Assembly (NCBI RefSeq): GCF_000003605.2
Contig: NW_003148773.1
Location: 5,786 to 17,136, forward strand
Reading direction: 5' to 3'
Length of the DNA: 11,351 nucleotides
From: Saccoglossus kowalevskii
Lineage: Eukaryota > Hemichordata > Enteropneusta > Harrimaniidae
Shown one piece after another: positions 1 through 8,140 of this stretch. The first letter of the stretch is position 1; each line of letters begins with the position of its first letter. The notes under the pieces are model-generated. The model was not told the DNA's origin and ran no database searches. It saw only the letters and a program-made list of their open reading frames with translations. A program made the translations under genes and the position numbers.

Positions 1-1030
1 TGTTGTCCTAGTCTAAGAGCATTTATGTACCAAATTTTATTCAAATGTGATGATCAGCAATTGAGATATCAGTGTTAATTAATTATGTTAATTAGGTGTT
101 TAATAAGTATAAATATTTACCAAAAACTAATTGGGTTTCTGCATAGTTCCCTTTAAAAGTTTCATTAAAATTCAATTTGTGGTTCTTTATATATCAGTGG
201 AACATTATGCAAATTAGGTAATTAATATCCAATTAAAACTAATCAGGTCTCTGCATAATCCTAGAAGATCTATGTAGCAAGTCTCATTGAAATTTGATAA
301 TTACTACTTGAAATATCAAAGCTGAAAATTAATTAATTATGCAAATTAGGTTATTAATATGTACTGATATTACCCAAAAAACTATCAGGTCTGTGCAGTG
401 TCCTATGACATCTATGTACCAAATTTCATTGAAATGTGATGATTACTACTTGAAATATCAAAAACTGAAAATTAATTAATTATGCAAATTAGGTAATTAA
501 TATGTACTCATATTACCCTAAAAACTATCAGGTCTGTGCAGTGTCCTATGACATCTATGTACCAAGTTTTTATTGAAATGTAATGATTAGTACTTGAGAC
601 ATCAGTGGAAAAGCCGAAAATTGATTAATCATTATGCAAACTAGGTAATTAATATTGCAGATTTTTACCCAAAACTAATCAAATCTGCGCATTAGTTTGG
701 AGCATTTATGTGCCAAATTTCATCAAAATCCAATGAGTGGTTCTTTAGATATCAGTGAAACAGTCATGGAACAGCTAAAAATCAGCTAATTATCATGCAA
801 ATTAGGTAAGTAATTAATATGCATGGATTTTTACCAAAACCGAATCAAATCTGCGCATTGGCCCAGAGCATCTATGCAACAAGTTTCATCAAAAATCAAT
901 GTATGGTTCTTGAGATATCAGTGGAACAGACACACACACACACACACACAGACAGACACACACACACACAGACACACAGACAGACACACTAACTGCAAAA
1001 ACTCCCTTTTTACGAGAGTCAAAAATATAA
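1..1030 (+). mobile_element. Degraded tandem-repeat element, HINE/pearl-like (block 1), 5' end outside the window
   Basis: At least six, probably seven, imperfect units follow one another. Each unit contains an ATGCAAATTAGGTAATTAAT-type anchor (starts at 84, 207, 339, 482, 634 and 795) and an ACCAAATTTCATTGAAAT-type segment (near 26, 156, 275, 417, 561, 711 and 878). The array runs into a CA/GACA microsatellite (about 929-989), then into a short weak hairpin (ACTC at 1001-1004 with GAGT at 1016-1019) followed by an A-rich stretch. Core repeats, then microsatellite, then 3' hairpin is the layout known for Helentron-associated non-autonomous elements such as pearl of bivalves. Assignment to that class is inference from layout, since no transposase is present. 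The only ORF here (823-1047) translates the microsatellite and is not a gene. Confidence 0.6.
929..989. repeat. CA/GACA microsatellite
   Basis: A run of CA dinucleotides is interrupted by GACA tetranucleotides. It separates the last core unit of block 1 from its terminal hairpin. It translates as an HTHTHTQT-like low-complexity peptide, which explains the overlapping short ORF. Confidence 0.95.
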
Positions 1031-2191
1031 CAACTTGGAATTGTTGAAATAGTTATGAACTTAATAGTTATGATTATAAATCATTTAAAATCAGAAAAAT
1101 GGTGAATAGAGTTACCTAGAGCATAAGGCAATTGTGAAAACAAACAACTATGGATTTTCTATTTAAATAAGTCTTTGAATATAACCATTCAAAATAAAAT
1201 ATCAAGAATTTATTGCTAAATTTTTGCTAGCTATTTGTGGCACAGCTGGTGTTCTTAAGGGGCACTAACTAAAAAACAAAACAATGTACCGGTAATTAGA
1301 AGACAATATTATTGTCATACATAGCTACAGCAGTCCAGTTTAGTAGCTATTGCCTAAAATTGTTTTTAATTGCAGGTCAACTCAGGTTTTTCTTGAGACA
1401 AAATTGGATAATTACAATTGTTAATTTGTATTTCAGATGAGTAGTGCAAATAGTATTTTCCTATAACATAAGAGTGAATCCACACTGAAATTGAATAATA
1501 CTGAGTTGAAGGTCAGTGCTTAACAGCTCTATAGATTGACCTGACCTACTTGTTAACAATATAAATCAACCTTGGTAATTGCAAGCCATGATTTCTCTCC
1601 CCAAGACACACCTGTATGAAAATTTAATTCGTTTTTGAATTCTATACAAAACCAATAAAATACATTTCTGGAATTTAACTACAAATAATTTATTCGACAA
1701 CACAACAGAAAATAAATTTCATATATTCTTGATATAAATGGAAAATGAAATAAACTAAATTAACTGCTAAACTAGGAAAGGAATACATTTGTGATAAAAT
1801 ACAATATTTCAGTTTTAAAGGTCTTCTTAATATGTAGAAAAGCAGGGCTATAGAGACAGTGAGTCAGGTTTCATCTAATTTTTAAAATCAAATAGTAATA
1901 ATTAATATCAAGTTGAGGCAGCGCAGCCATTTTAAAAAGCTAGGTTTCCATATTGTCACTAAAATCTTACTCCCAACTAGGGCTTATTATGTGTTACATT
2001 CAATACAAACTATCGGTATTTCATATGCAAGCATGCCATCCCTTGCACACAAACAATTTTTCGAACAGAGAGTTCATGGGTCAAGCAGCCAGTTCATCGT
2101 CTAATCAAATCAATGAAGGTTTAGAAAGAACTGCCATGTGCTGAGGGTATTGGTGGTATGAAGTACAAACAAGCAGCCTATCGGCTGAGAT
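1031..2191. other. AT-rich non-coding stretch, nothing recognised
   Basis: No exon, RNA gene or clear repeat was recognised on either strand. Two overlapping 63-codon ORFs on the plus strand (1913-2104 and 1953-2144) resemble nothing I know. If the TPP2 exon at 6269-6430 belongs to an intact gene, this would be intron 1 sequence. I looked on the minus strand for the TPP2 residues expected after exon 1 and found none. Confidence 0.5.
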
Positions 2192-2259
2192 AGCTCCGCT
2201 GTTAGCAATGCACATTTCAATTAAAGAACTGAAGACATGATTAGAAAATGAACAATATG

Positions 2260-3229
2260 AATAGTATCAAAGCAATCAGACTTACAGTTTTTAACAAGAA
2301 GTCGAAAATATCACTTTTTACCAAAAAATTACAAAAATATTCACCAAAATAAATTAATTAGAGAATTGAAGATATCATCACAAAACGAACAAATCTGAGA
2401 GAGGTCCACATGTAGTACCTATATATGTAATATCAAAGCAATCGGACTTACAGTTTTCAACAAGAAGTCGAAAATATCACTTTTTACCAAAAATGACAAA
2501 AATATTCACCAAAATTAGAGAACTGAAGATATCATCACAAAATGAACAAATCTGAGAAAGGTCTACATGTAGTACCTATATATGTATTATAAATGCAATC
2601 GAACTTGCGGTTTTCAACAAGAAGTCGAAAATATCACTTTTTACCAAAAATTAGAGAATTAAAGATATCATCACAAAATGAACAAATCTGAGAGAGATCC
2701 ACATGTAGTACCTATATATGTAATATCAAAGCAATTGGACTTGCGGTTTTCAACCAGGAGGCGAAAATATCACTTTTTACCAAAAATTACAAAAATATTC
2801 ATCAAAATTAGAGAATTGAAGATATCAACATGAAATGAACAAGTCTGAGTGAGGACCACATGTAGTACCTATATATGTAATATCAAAGCAATTGGACTTG
2901 CAGTTTTTAACAAGAAGTCGAAAATATCACTTTTTACCAAAAATAACAAAAATATTCACCAAAATTAGAGAATTGAAGATATCATCACAAAATGAACAAA
3001 TCTGAGAGAGGTCCACATGTAGTACCTATATAAGTAATATCAAAGCAATTGGACTTGCAGTTTTTAACAAGAAGTCGAAAATATCACTTTTTACCAAAAA
3101 TGACAAAAATATTCACCAAAATTAGAGAATTGAAGATATCAACATGAAATGAACAAACCTAAGAGAGGTCTACCCAAGGTACATATACACCAAGTATCAA
3201 AGCATTCAGGCTTGTAGTTTTCAAGAAGA
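2260..3229 (+). repeat. Core tandem array, 157-bp period
   Basis: The anchor AAGTCGAAAATATCAC, or a variant, starts at 2299, 2465, 2622, 2758, 2915, 3072 and 3229. The intervals are 166, 157, 136, 157, 157 and 157 bp. The 136-bp unit (2622-2757) lacks the short segment ACAAAAATATTCACCAAAATT after the poly-A part, so it is a deletion variant. The later units are very similar to one another, and the last one diverges toward the 3' module of the element. Pearl-type elements are known for core repeats of about this size. Confidence 0.9.
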
Positions 3230-3300
3230 AGTCGAAAAAATAAAACATTGACACGGACGACGACGGACGACGACGACGACAGACAATCACTCATATGATA

Positions 3301-3331
3301 AGCTCCGCTCGACAAAGTCGACAGCGGAGCT
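3301..3331 (+). other. 3'-terminal hairpin of block 2
   Basis: The 31-nt sequence folds as AGCTCCGCT paired with AGCGGAGCT, plus an inner CGAC/GTCG stem around an AAA loop, with an unpaired AC on the 3' side. It is followed by an A run. It is GC-rich in an AT-rich setting and recurs exactly at 4415-4445. Helitron-superfamily elements typically carry such a hairpin near the 3' end as a termination signal. Confidence 0.85.
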
Positions 3332-3336
3332 AAAAA

Positions 3337-3705
3337 ACGAGTACTGTATTTCCTATTGTGAGCATCCTTTATTTTATGTTTTGTCATATTACCCCAAACC
3401 CTGCAAATAGAAGTGTGCATGGAATCATATGAAGAAACTCAAATTTCAGCAACTAAATAGTTTTATGTACCGGTAGTTCAGTCTTCCCAAATATTTGGAA
3501 TTTGAGTAAGCTAACACATATTTTTATAAAAGAAATAAATTTGACTTCTAGAACTACAGGGGCATATGAGTATCAAGTAAAATTGGAAAAGTATTTTGTT
3601 ATACATGTATCATAAATACATGTATATACAATTATATAGAAGAACACAAAATACTCAATACTCAAGTAATTACCGTAAAATACGTTCTCATAGGATTTTG
3701 CAATA
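3337..3705. other. AT-rich spacer, nothing recognised
   Basis: This stretch lies between the 3' end of block 2 and the first recognisable RT codons. It contains ACATGTAT-type words and an ACCGGTA word that are common in molluscan intergenic DNA. No coding or structural feature is supported. Some of it may be unrecognisable upstream LINE sequence. Confidence 0.4.
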
Positions 3706-4030
3706 GTTTTTGACAGTGTCTGGAGAAAGGCCTATATTATAAATTATTAAAAAACAACATTGATGGGAAAGCATTTAAAATTATTACAAACATCTACTCA
3801 AACACTAAAACTGTATTATCATAAATAATTACATAATCAAACCATTTAATATAAGAAGGTGAATGAAACAGGGATTCATTCACTCCACTCTTTTCAATGT
3901 TTTTATTAATGATTTAAAGACAATTGTCCTTGTTAAATACTTCAATAATTAGCTCAATTTTGCAAGGTGATAAACTAGCACTTATTTCCACCACTGCAGA
4001 CAATGTTAAATACACTGAATGAGTTACTGT
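3706..4030 (+). pseudogene. Decayed LINE reverse-transcriptase palm fragment
   Basis: Joined across frameshifts, the plus strand reads VFDSVWRK, then LYYKLLKNNIDGKAFK and IITNIYSNTKTVLS, and after a gap KQGFIHSTLFNVFINDLK. This matches the RT order of CR1/L2/Jockey-like non-LTR elements: box A (AFDSV), the IYSNTK segment and box C (G-V-K-Q-G...LF..FINDL). Near 3993-4004 the catalytic [FY]ADD box appears to survive only as TADN. Stops and frameshifts break it several times, for example at the TGA before MKQG and the stop after VLS. No endonuclease, linker or C-terminal domain was seen beside it, so it is a short relic. The clade is not resolved. It lies on the opposite strand to TPP2, probably in that gene's first intron. 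Confidence 0.75.
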
Positions 4031-4201
4031 TCAAAGTGAATCTATCAAAAATACAGGTTGTCATTTTTAGCTCATCCACATTGAGGGAAAAAATATCATT
4101 TTAATTATAAGAACATTGACATCAAATAGGTCCACATGAGCACTAGATATTAATGACAATATTGAATGGAGCACAACAAAAGAGAAAAATATTCTTTTGT
4201 T
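4031..4201. other. Spacer with possible trace of a block 2-type unit
   Basis: Past the RT relic the sequence is not recognisable. The words AAAAATATCATTTTAATTAT (near 4089) and AGGTCCACATGAGCACTAG (near 4128) resemble the core unit of block 2 (AAAATATCACTTTTTACC and GGTCCACATGTAGTACC). This may be an older, decayed unit, but the support is weak. Confidence 0.3.
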
Positions 4202-4450
4202 AAAATATCACTTTTTACCAAAAATGACAAAAATATTCACCAAAATTAGAGAATTGAAGATATCAACATGAAATGAACAAACCTAAGAGAGGTCTACCCA
4301 AGGTACATATACACCAAGTATCAAAGCATTCAGGCTTGTAGTTTTCAAGAAGAAGTCGAAAAAGTAAAACATTGACACGGACGACAACGACGACGGACAA
4401 TCACTCATATGATAAGCTCCGCTCGACAAAGTCGACAGCGGAGCTAAAAA
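4202..4450 (+). mobile_element. 5'-truncated second copy of the block 2 element
   Basis: From AAAATATCAC at 4202 to the A run after the hairpin, this stretch repeats 3078-3336. Outside the microsatellite I see one substitution (AAAAAAT against AAAAAGT next to the TAAAACATTG motif). The microsatellite is shorter (about 4377-4396). It holds the last core unit, the divergent 3' module, the microsatellite and the identical 31-nt hairpin. The 5' leader and upstream core units are absent. The minus-strand ORF at 4283-4543 reads through it and is not a gene. Such similarity about 1.1 kb from the larger copy suggests recent local duplication, gene conversion or a young subfamily. Confidence 0.88.
4415..4445 (+). 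other. 3'-terminal hairpin of the second copy
   Basis: These 31 bases are identical to 3301-3331: a 9-bp AGCTCCGCT/AGCGGAGCT stem with an inner CGAC/GTCG stem, followed by an A run. Confidence 0.85.
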
Positions 4451-4799
4451 AAAATACGTGAATAAAAGGCATCTAGACATGAAGTGGATCAATATCCACT
4501 TTTTTTCTGTGCAAAAATACACACCATAAAATACTGGCTGCATATAAAGAATCCCCCAGATGATAATCTAACAAAAAAGGCTTACTTAAAATGAAAACTA
4601 CCTAATAATATAAAATACAAATAAATTTTTACAAGAAAACTCACTAAATTCATTCAAGTGAAATTTCTTAATAGAAAACAAAATGTCAAATTAATAACAT
4701 CTTAAAGTACTAGGAAGTAGAGAAATTTATTTGCAGTTTTGCTAGATGAATAACTAACACCAATATGCTATTCTGTTCAGATGATAACATTAAATAAGA
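4451..4799. other. AT-rich stretch, nothing recognised
   Basis: Neither strand shows an exon, RNA gene or repeat that I can support. It is probably TPP2 intron sequence. Confidence 0.4.
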
Positions 4800-4828
4800 C
4801 ACAGTCCCTCTATCATAGAGGGACTGTG
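4800..4828. repeat. 29-bp perfect palindrome
   Basis: The arm CACAGTCCCTCTAT (4800-4813) pairs perfectly with ATAGAGGGACTGTG (4815-4828) around a single C at 4814. The arms are clearly richer in G and C than the surrounding DNA. With almost no loop it would form a cruciform or hairpin rather than a microRNA precursor. Fused termini of a MITE that has lost its interior are one explanation, but I cannot confirm a family. Confidence 0.9.
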
Positions 4829-5148
4829 ATTATGAATAATGAAAATATTGAATAAATCTGTCACACAATTATCATCATAACTAATGCTTTTAGGCAGGAT
4901 CAAAGATCACACAAGTAATATGGCAAATATATTTGTCCATCTTTTAAATTCTACTCAAATACACAAAAAAAAACAAAAAAAAACACGGTTATTTTGTCTG
5001 CCTCATAATTAAAATAATGTAAAATAAAATAAAAATATTCCAAATATGTCTGTCTTGCCTTTACATGTAGAATACAGTGCATGAGAAGACTTCCCATTGT
5101 CTATAATAGTAATCTACACTGCAAACATACTTACCTAATTAAATGTAA
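4829..5148. other. AT-rich stretch with interrupted poly-A tract
   Basis: Apart from the A9-C-A9 tract at about 4966-4984, no feature can be supported. A GTAAGT-like donor word exists on the minus strand near 5130, but no open exon leads into it. Confidence 0.4.
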
Positions 5149-5362
5149 TAATGTAGAATACTTTATATTTTTGCTCAGAATTTATTTTCGCCATTTTCGC
5201 TGAAGGGATGATTCCGTGAAAATAAAATCCAGCGAATATACTTTTTTTCCTATATTTCACATTAAACTCATCAAAAATCAGTGAAAATAAATTCCATACA
5301 AAACGCCCAAAAAGCCTTTTCAGCAAAAATTAATTCCAGCAAAAATAAAGTATTCCACAGTA
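5149..5362. mobile_element. MITE with ~45-bp terminal inverted repeats
   Basis: The left end, TAATGTAGAATACTTTAT..., matches the reverse complement of the right end, TACTGTGGAATACTTTAT..., with two mismatches in the first 18 nt. Similarity then continues through a TTTTTGCT...GAATT.ATTTT.GC segment, giving arms of about 45 bp with a small gap. Both ends are bounded by TA, which fits the TA target duplication of Tc1/mariner-type MITEs. The interior is too short for a transposase; the 63-codon minus-strand ORF at 5135-5326 runs across the element and is a shadow. Similar inverted-repeat elements with TTTCGC-rich ends are frequent in marine invertebrate genomes. The superfamily is inferred from the TA dinucleotides only. 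Confidence 0.75.
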
Positions 5363-6262
5363 TTAGGATTGATTTTAATTATAATATACGACTTTTCATC
5401 CCGTGTGACTAAGCAAAATAATGCTAATATTTTCTGGTACACTATAAATCACTGTAACAATCAGATAGGACTCGGAGAAGAATAGAATACTCCATAATCA
5501 AACAAACATTCAATAACATTTATCCACTCAGTGTTGCATGTTTCCTGTGAGTGTATAAAGTAATGTCATGACACTAAACAAACACTCACAATTCTATACT
5601 GAAAATTTATGCAAATATAACTTGGGTTCAGAACAAATAAACTAACATTCAATTACGCAGAATAAAGTAATTGAGTAGATTTAAATTACATGTACAATTA
5701 AAAATGAATGAATGTGAATAAAATAATAAAAGTTATTTGAATTACTTGTACTCTATTTTGCATGCTCAGTAATGCAAATACACGTAATTACTATCTCAAG
5801 TCACACTCCAACCACACAGTCAGAAGTTAATAAAATTTGACCTTGACAAATATTGCGGCTTGACGCCGGTGATTATAGCATAGCAATAATAGTAATTAAT
5901 TACGTCTTGCAATAAATATTTCTGTCTTTAATAGTATGAAATAATTTACATTGAAGTACCGTCCATTTGGGTGGGTTGATTTGTAAGTACGGATTGCTTT
6001 ATTATGGGCTGAAAAATGTTCATGTTATTTGTAGAATTGTTGGTTTTTACATTCGTGCATTTCACCGTACAGTCGATCGTCGAATCTCAGGCATAGTGTA
6101 AACTTATAACATGAATACAAATTTATTTGATAAAATACAGTATGTCAAATAAGTGTCTTTGTAGAAGTGTGTGTGTCAAGGAAATCGCTAGCTGTGAATA
6201 AAACAGAAACGACAGAACAGTATTTAGTTGTATGCAACCATGGTCGTACAAGTAGTACTAAA
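5363..6262. other. AT-rich stretch, probable TPP2 intron 1
   Basis: This lies directly downstream, on the minus strand, of the TPP2 exon 1 splice donor. No second TPP2 exon, RNA gene or repeat was recognised. The 61-codon plus-strand ORF at 6167-6352 partly mirrors the TPP2 exon. Confidence 0.5.
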
Positions 6263-6268
6263 ACTTAC
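6263..6268 (-). other. 5' splice donor of TPP2 exon 1
   Basis: The minus strand reads AAG|GTAAGT immediately after the codons for PGAPGLK. This is a strong consensus GT donor. Beyond it the reading frame ([13 protein letters not shown]) stops resembling TPP2 and soon ends, so similarity ends exactly at the predicted splice site. Confidence 0.88.
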
Positions 6269-6430
6269 CTTGAGCCCTGGTGCACCGGGGTCTACTCCAG
6301 TGTCAAGAATTGCTATCACCACGCCTCTTCCATCGTATTCTGGGTACTTTGAAAGAAAAGCTGCTGCTTCGGTTTCTCTTTTCGGCAAAAGTCCAAAAAT
6401 TGGGAAATCTTTATCCACGTAGGACGCCAT
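6269..6430 (-). CDS. TPP2: Tripeptidyl-peptidase II, coding exon 1 (partial gene)
   Basis: TPP2 is a giant cytosolic serine peptidase of the subtilisin family that removes tripeptides from free N-termini, acting downstream of the proteasome. The 54 codons carry the family's N-terminal signature: [12 protein letters not shown] (residues 9-20), a [20 protein letters not shown] block (28-47) and PGAPGLK (48-54). The aspartate of the D-T-G motif, residue 43 here, corresponds to the catalytic Asp of the subtilase triad; the His and Ser lie in later exons outside the window. I chose the ATG at 6430 because it gives the expected family N-terminus and sits in a strong Kozak context (AAGATGG). The frame stays open upstream only to a GTG at 6460. 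The exon ends in a consensus donor. No frameshift or stop suggests decay. No second exon was found in the 6.2 kb that follow, so intron 1 is long or the downstream exons are missing. Confidence 0.93.
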
Positions 6431-6577
6431 CTTGAGTAAAAGGTGAAAGGTTACTGACACCTGTGGTCTCGAAAACAGTCCGGTCGGTCTCGCGAGATAA
6501 AAGTTTCAGTATTAAGGGCTCATACCACTAATTGAATTTCCATAGACGACAATGTTAACATATGACGAGATTGCTAT
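6431..6577 (-). promoter_or_regulatory. TPP2 5' UTR and proximal promoter (inferred)
   Basis: The sequence just upstream of the TPP2 start is richer in CpG than its surroundings, most clearly at 6470-6500. It carries the TCTCGCGAGA palindrome. No TATA box is evident at a fixed distance, which suits a housekeeping gene. The transcription start cannot be placed from sequence alone. Confidence 0.5.
6488..6497. promoter_or_regulatory. TCTCGCGAGA palindromic CGCG promoter element
   Basis: This perfect 10-bp palindrome begins 58 bp upstream of the TPP2 ATG. The same decamer is an established element of TATA-less CpG-rich vertebrate promoters and is bound, when unmethylated, by BANP. Its position in the only CpG-rich spot of an AT-rich window argues against chance. 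Function in this organism is inference. Confidence 0.6.
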
Positions 6578-7283
6578 ATGAAAATGACGAAGAAAGTTGA
6601 AAATATGGCTCAAAAATGGGAAATCAACATGCCAGTAATCAACCATATGAAAAAAACTAACATGTTGGCCAGCTCAAACTCTTGCAAATCTCAGGTAAAC
6701 AAGACACACCTACTGTATTTGGATTGCACCAAGAGAAATCACTGGAAAAACACCAAGATTAGAACATCCATTAACACACAGAATAAACCCACAGGTACAC
6801 AGCCGCTAAGTAGTAAACAAAAGACCACATGTTGGTCTCACCTCTGACCCAGGTGATTACGCCCTCAAACAGGGAGCACCTGAGAAAAATAATATTTAAA
6901 AAATTTCATTGGTTCTTGCTGGGCATTTAAATGGCTACGAGCAGCCATTGGTTAATTAGTGGCATGAGACCTTCAAAGGGGACAGAACCATCATCACAAC
7001 AGACACGAATCATGAAATTGTGATCATTTTCACATGCTAATAAACTAAGAGGGGCACGCTTGATCCCACCGTTTGGACAAATTAGTTCTTTTAAAACTGT
7101 TTTTTTTTCTCGAAATTATGAATCCATTTGGAACGTACATAATACAGGTTTGCGTAAAAAAAAGGAACAAGAATATAAGCCAAACTAAAACAAAATATTA
7201 AAAACGAACTTAAATAATGAAGAATAAAATTATAAATATTTGAAAAAAAGCTGAATAAACAAAGCATTGACAATTTTTTTACC
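6578..7283. other. Intergenic region upstream of TPP2, no gene recognised
   Basis: An 89-codon plus-strand ORF (6578-6847), diverging from TPP2, encodes a lysine- and threonine-rich peptide that I do not recognise. Composition and length do not make it convincing. Two ATTGG words (near 6909 and 6948), each an inverted CCAAT box, lie about 480-520 bp upstream of the TPP2 ATG; a promoter role is possible but weak. The stretch 7090-7283 is very AT-rich and may hold decayed LINE sequence before the recognisable part begins. Confidence 0.35.
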
Positions 7284-8060
7284 TCTGAGATGATTTTCAA
7301 CAAAACTAATCGACATATTTTTCTATGAGGGTAAAGAAATAAATATAGCCAGGCACTTTAATTATTTTGAAATTACTTTAAGCATTAACGGTAAATTCGA
7401 GGAAGCGATGAATTCTTAAAAAGAAAAGAACAAAAAACTTTGTTCTCACGTTTAAAAACAAAGTCGTTCCTCTTCGATAAATTAGTTTGACCAATACTAG
7501 TATACGGTAGTGATATTTGGGAAGACGGGAGCTCTTACAAATCTGACATAGAAAATGTTCATCTACACTTTTTACGATTCATCCTAGGCGTGAGTAAAAA
7601 CACTCTTGAATAGGAATATATGGAGAATTGGCTCAATTTCCAATAGATATTTTTTTATTAAAAGACAAATGAATAAATGCTATAACAGAGTAATGAACAC
7701 ACGAAACGAACTTGTAAATGGTATTGCGTGATAACTTCCCAACTAGACAGTATTAATGAAACATAGACTTACAAAAACAGGGAGGAGGCATACGAAACCG
7801 AAATTACCAACAGAAAAAAAGAATCTGTAATCTTTGTTCAAATAAAGAAGTACGCGGAAGACGGGTGCCCTTTGTGCAACGATCAAAGAAAGAATTATAT
7901 GAGGAAGCCGGAAAGCAAATAAATGATTTTACAAATTTGACCGAAGAGATTAAATTTATAAGATGATGGAAAATAAAAACATTACAATAAATATTGCATT
8001 GGCCAAATTTATAAAAAAACAACATGATTATGAGACAGCAATACATCTTGTCGGCTTAGC
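7284..8060 (+). pseudogene. Decayed LINE ORF2, region after the RT catalytic box to the C-terminus
   Basis: Conceptual reading across frameshifts gives, in order: SEMIFNKTNRHIF, FYEGKEINIA, FEITLSINGKFEEAMNS, TLFSRLKTKSFLFDKLV, a stop, PILVYGSDIWEDG, SDIENVHLHFLRFILGVSKN and YGELAQFPIDIFLLKRQMNK. Further on come RICNLCSNKEV and KKELYEEAGKQINDFTNL, and near the end ENKNITINIA and KFIKKQHDYETAIHL. This is the C-terminal half of a non-LTR retrotransposon polyprotein: the post-YADD thumb (K..IMIFNK), the F..LV.PILLYGSE.W and I...H..F...ILGV segments, and a C-terminal I-C-x-x-C zinc-knuckle-like relic. At least six frame changes or stops kill it. The left edge is where similarity starts; the right edge is the end of the last recognisable codons, followed by possible 3' UTR to about 8140. 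Confidence 0.82.
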
Positions 8061-8140
8061 ATCTATAACCACAATCAGTACAAAGTACGCGATTAACTAT
8101 TGTTTACCTTTGAGGGGAATTCGAATTATTCGCTTTTGAG

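Larger units (their letters stand above)
2192..3336 (+). mobile_element. HINE/pearl-like non-autonomous element (block 2), probably complete
   Basis: The element opens with AGCTCCGCTGT at 2192-2202. Its reverse complement, ACAGCGGAGCT, closes the 3' hairpin at 3321-3331, so the ends form an 11-nt subterminal inverted repeat. Between them lie about 60 bp of leader, tandem core units, a CGA/CGG microsatellite (about 3250-3285) and the hairpin, ending in an A run. This order, together with 5'-to-3' subterminal complementarity, is the published architecture of Helentron-associated elements (HINEs, including Drosophila DINE-1 and bivalve pearl). No protein is encoded; the 93-codon minus-strand ORF at 3139-3420 only reads through the repeat tail. 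Mobilisation in trans by a Helentron is inference. The exact 5' boundary is set by the inverted repeat and could differ by a few bases. Confidence 0.7.

Noticed and set aside
823-1047. 74-codon plus-strand ORF rich in His-Thr
   Set aside because: It translates a block 1 core unit and the CA/GACA microsatellite.
2260-3229. 157-bp array as a CRISPR array or satellite centromere
   Set aside because: There are no short repeats separated by unique spacers, and the array is bounded by element ends and a hairpin, which fits a mobile element better.
3139-3420. Minus-strand 93-codon ORF, and its look-alike at 4283-4543, sharing LSTLSSGAYHMSDC as a possible conserved protein
   Set aside because: The shared peptide is the translation of the duplicated 3' module and hairpin of the block 2 element, so the similarity comes from DNA repeat identity.
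4800-4828. Palindrome as a microRNA precursor or an intrinsic terminator
   Set aside because: The loop is one nucleotide and the stem only 14 bp, too small for a microRNA hairpin, and bacterial-type termination does not apply in an animal genome.
5121-5140. Minus-strand AATTAG|GTAAGT word as a TPP2 exon 2 donor
   Set aside because: No open frame resembling TPP2 leads into it, and the nearby open stretch belongs to the MITE.
6431-6460. TPP2 start at the upstream in-frame GTG (6460)
   Set aside because: GTG is not a usual eukaryotic start, and the ATG at 6430 has a strong Kozak context and gives the family's expected N-terminus.
6578-6847. 89-codon ORF diverging from TPP2 as a gene under a shared promoter
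   Set aside because: No recognisable domain, Lys/Thr-rich low-information composition and a length expected by chance; only transcripts could revive it.
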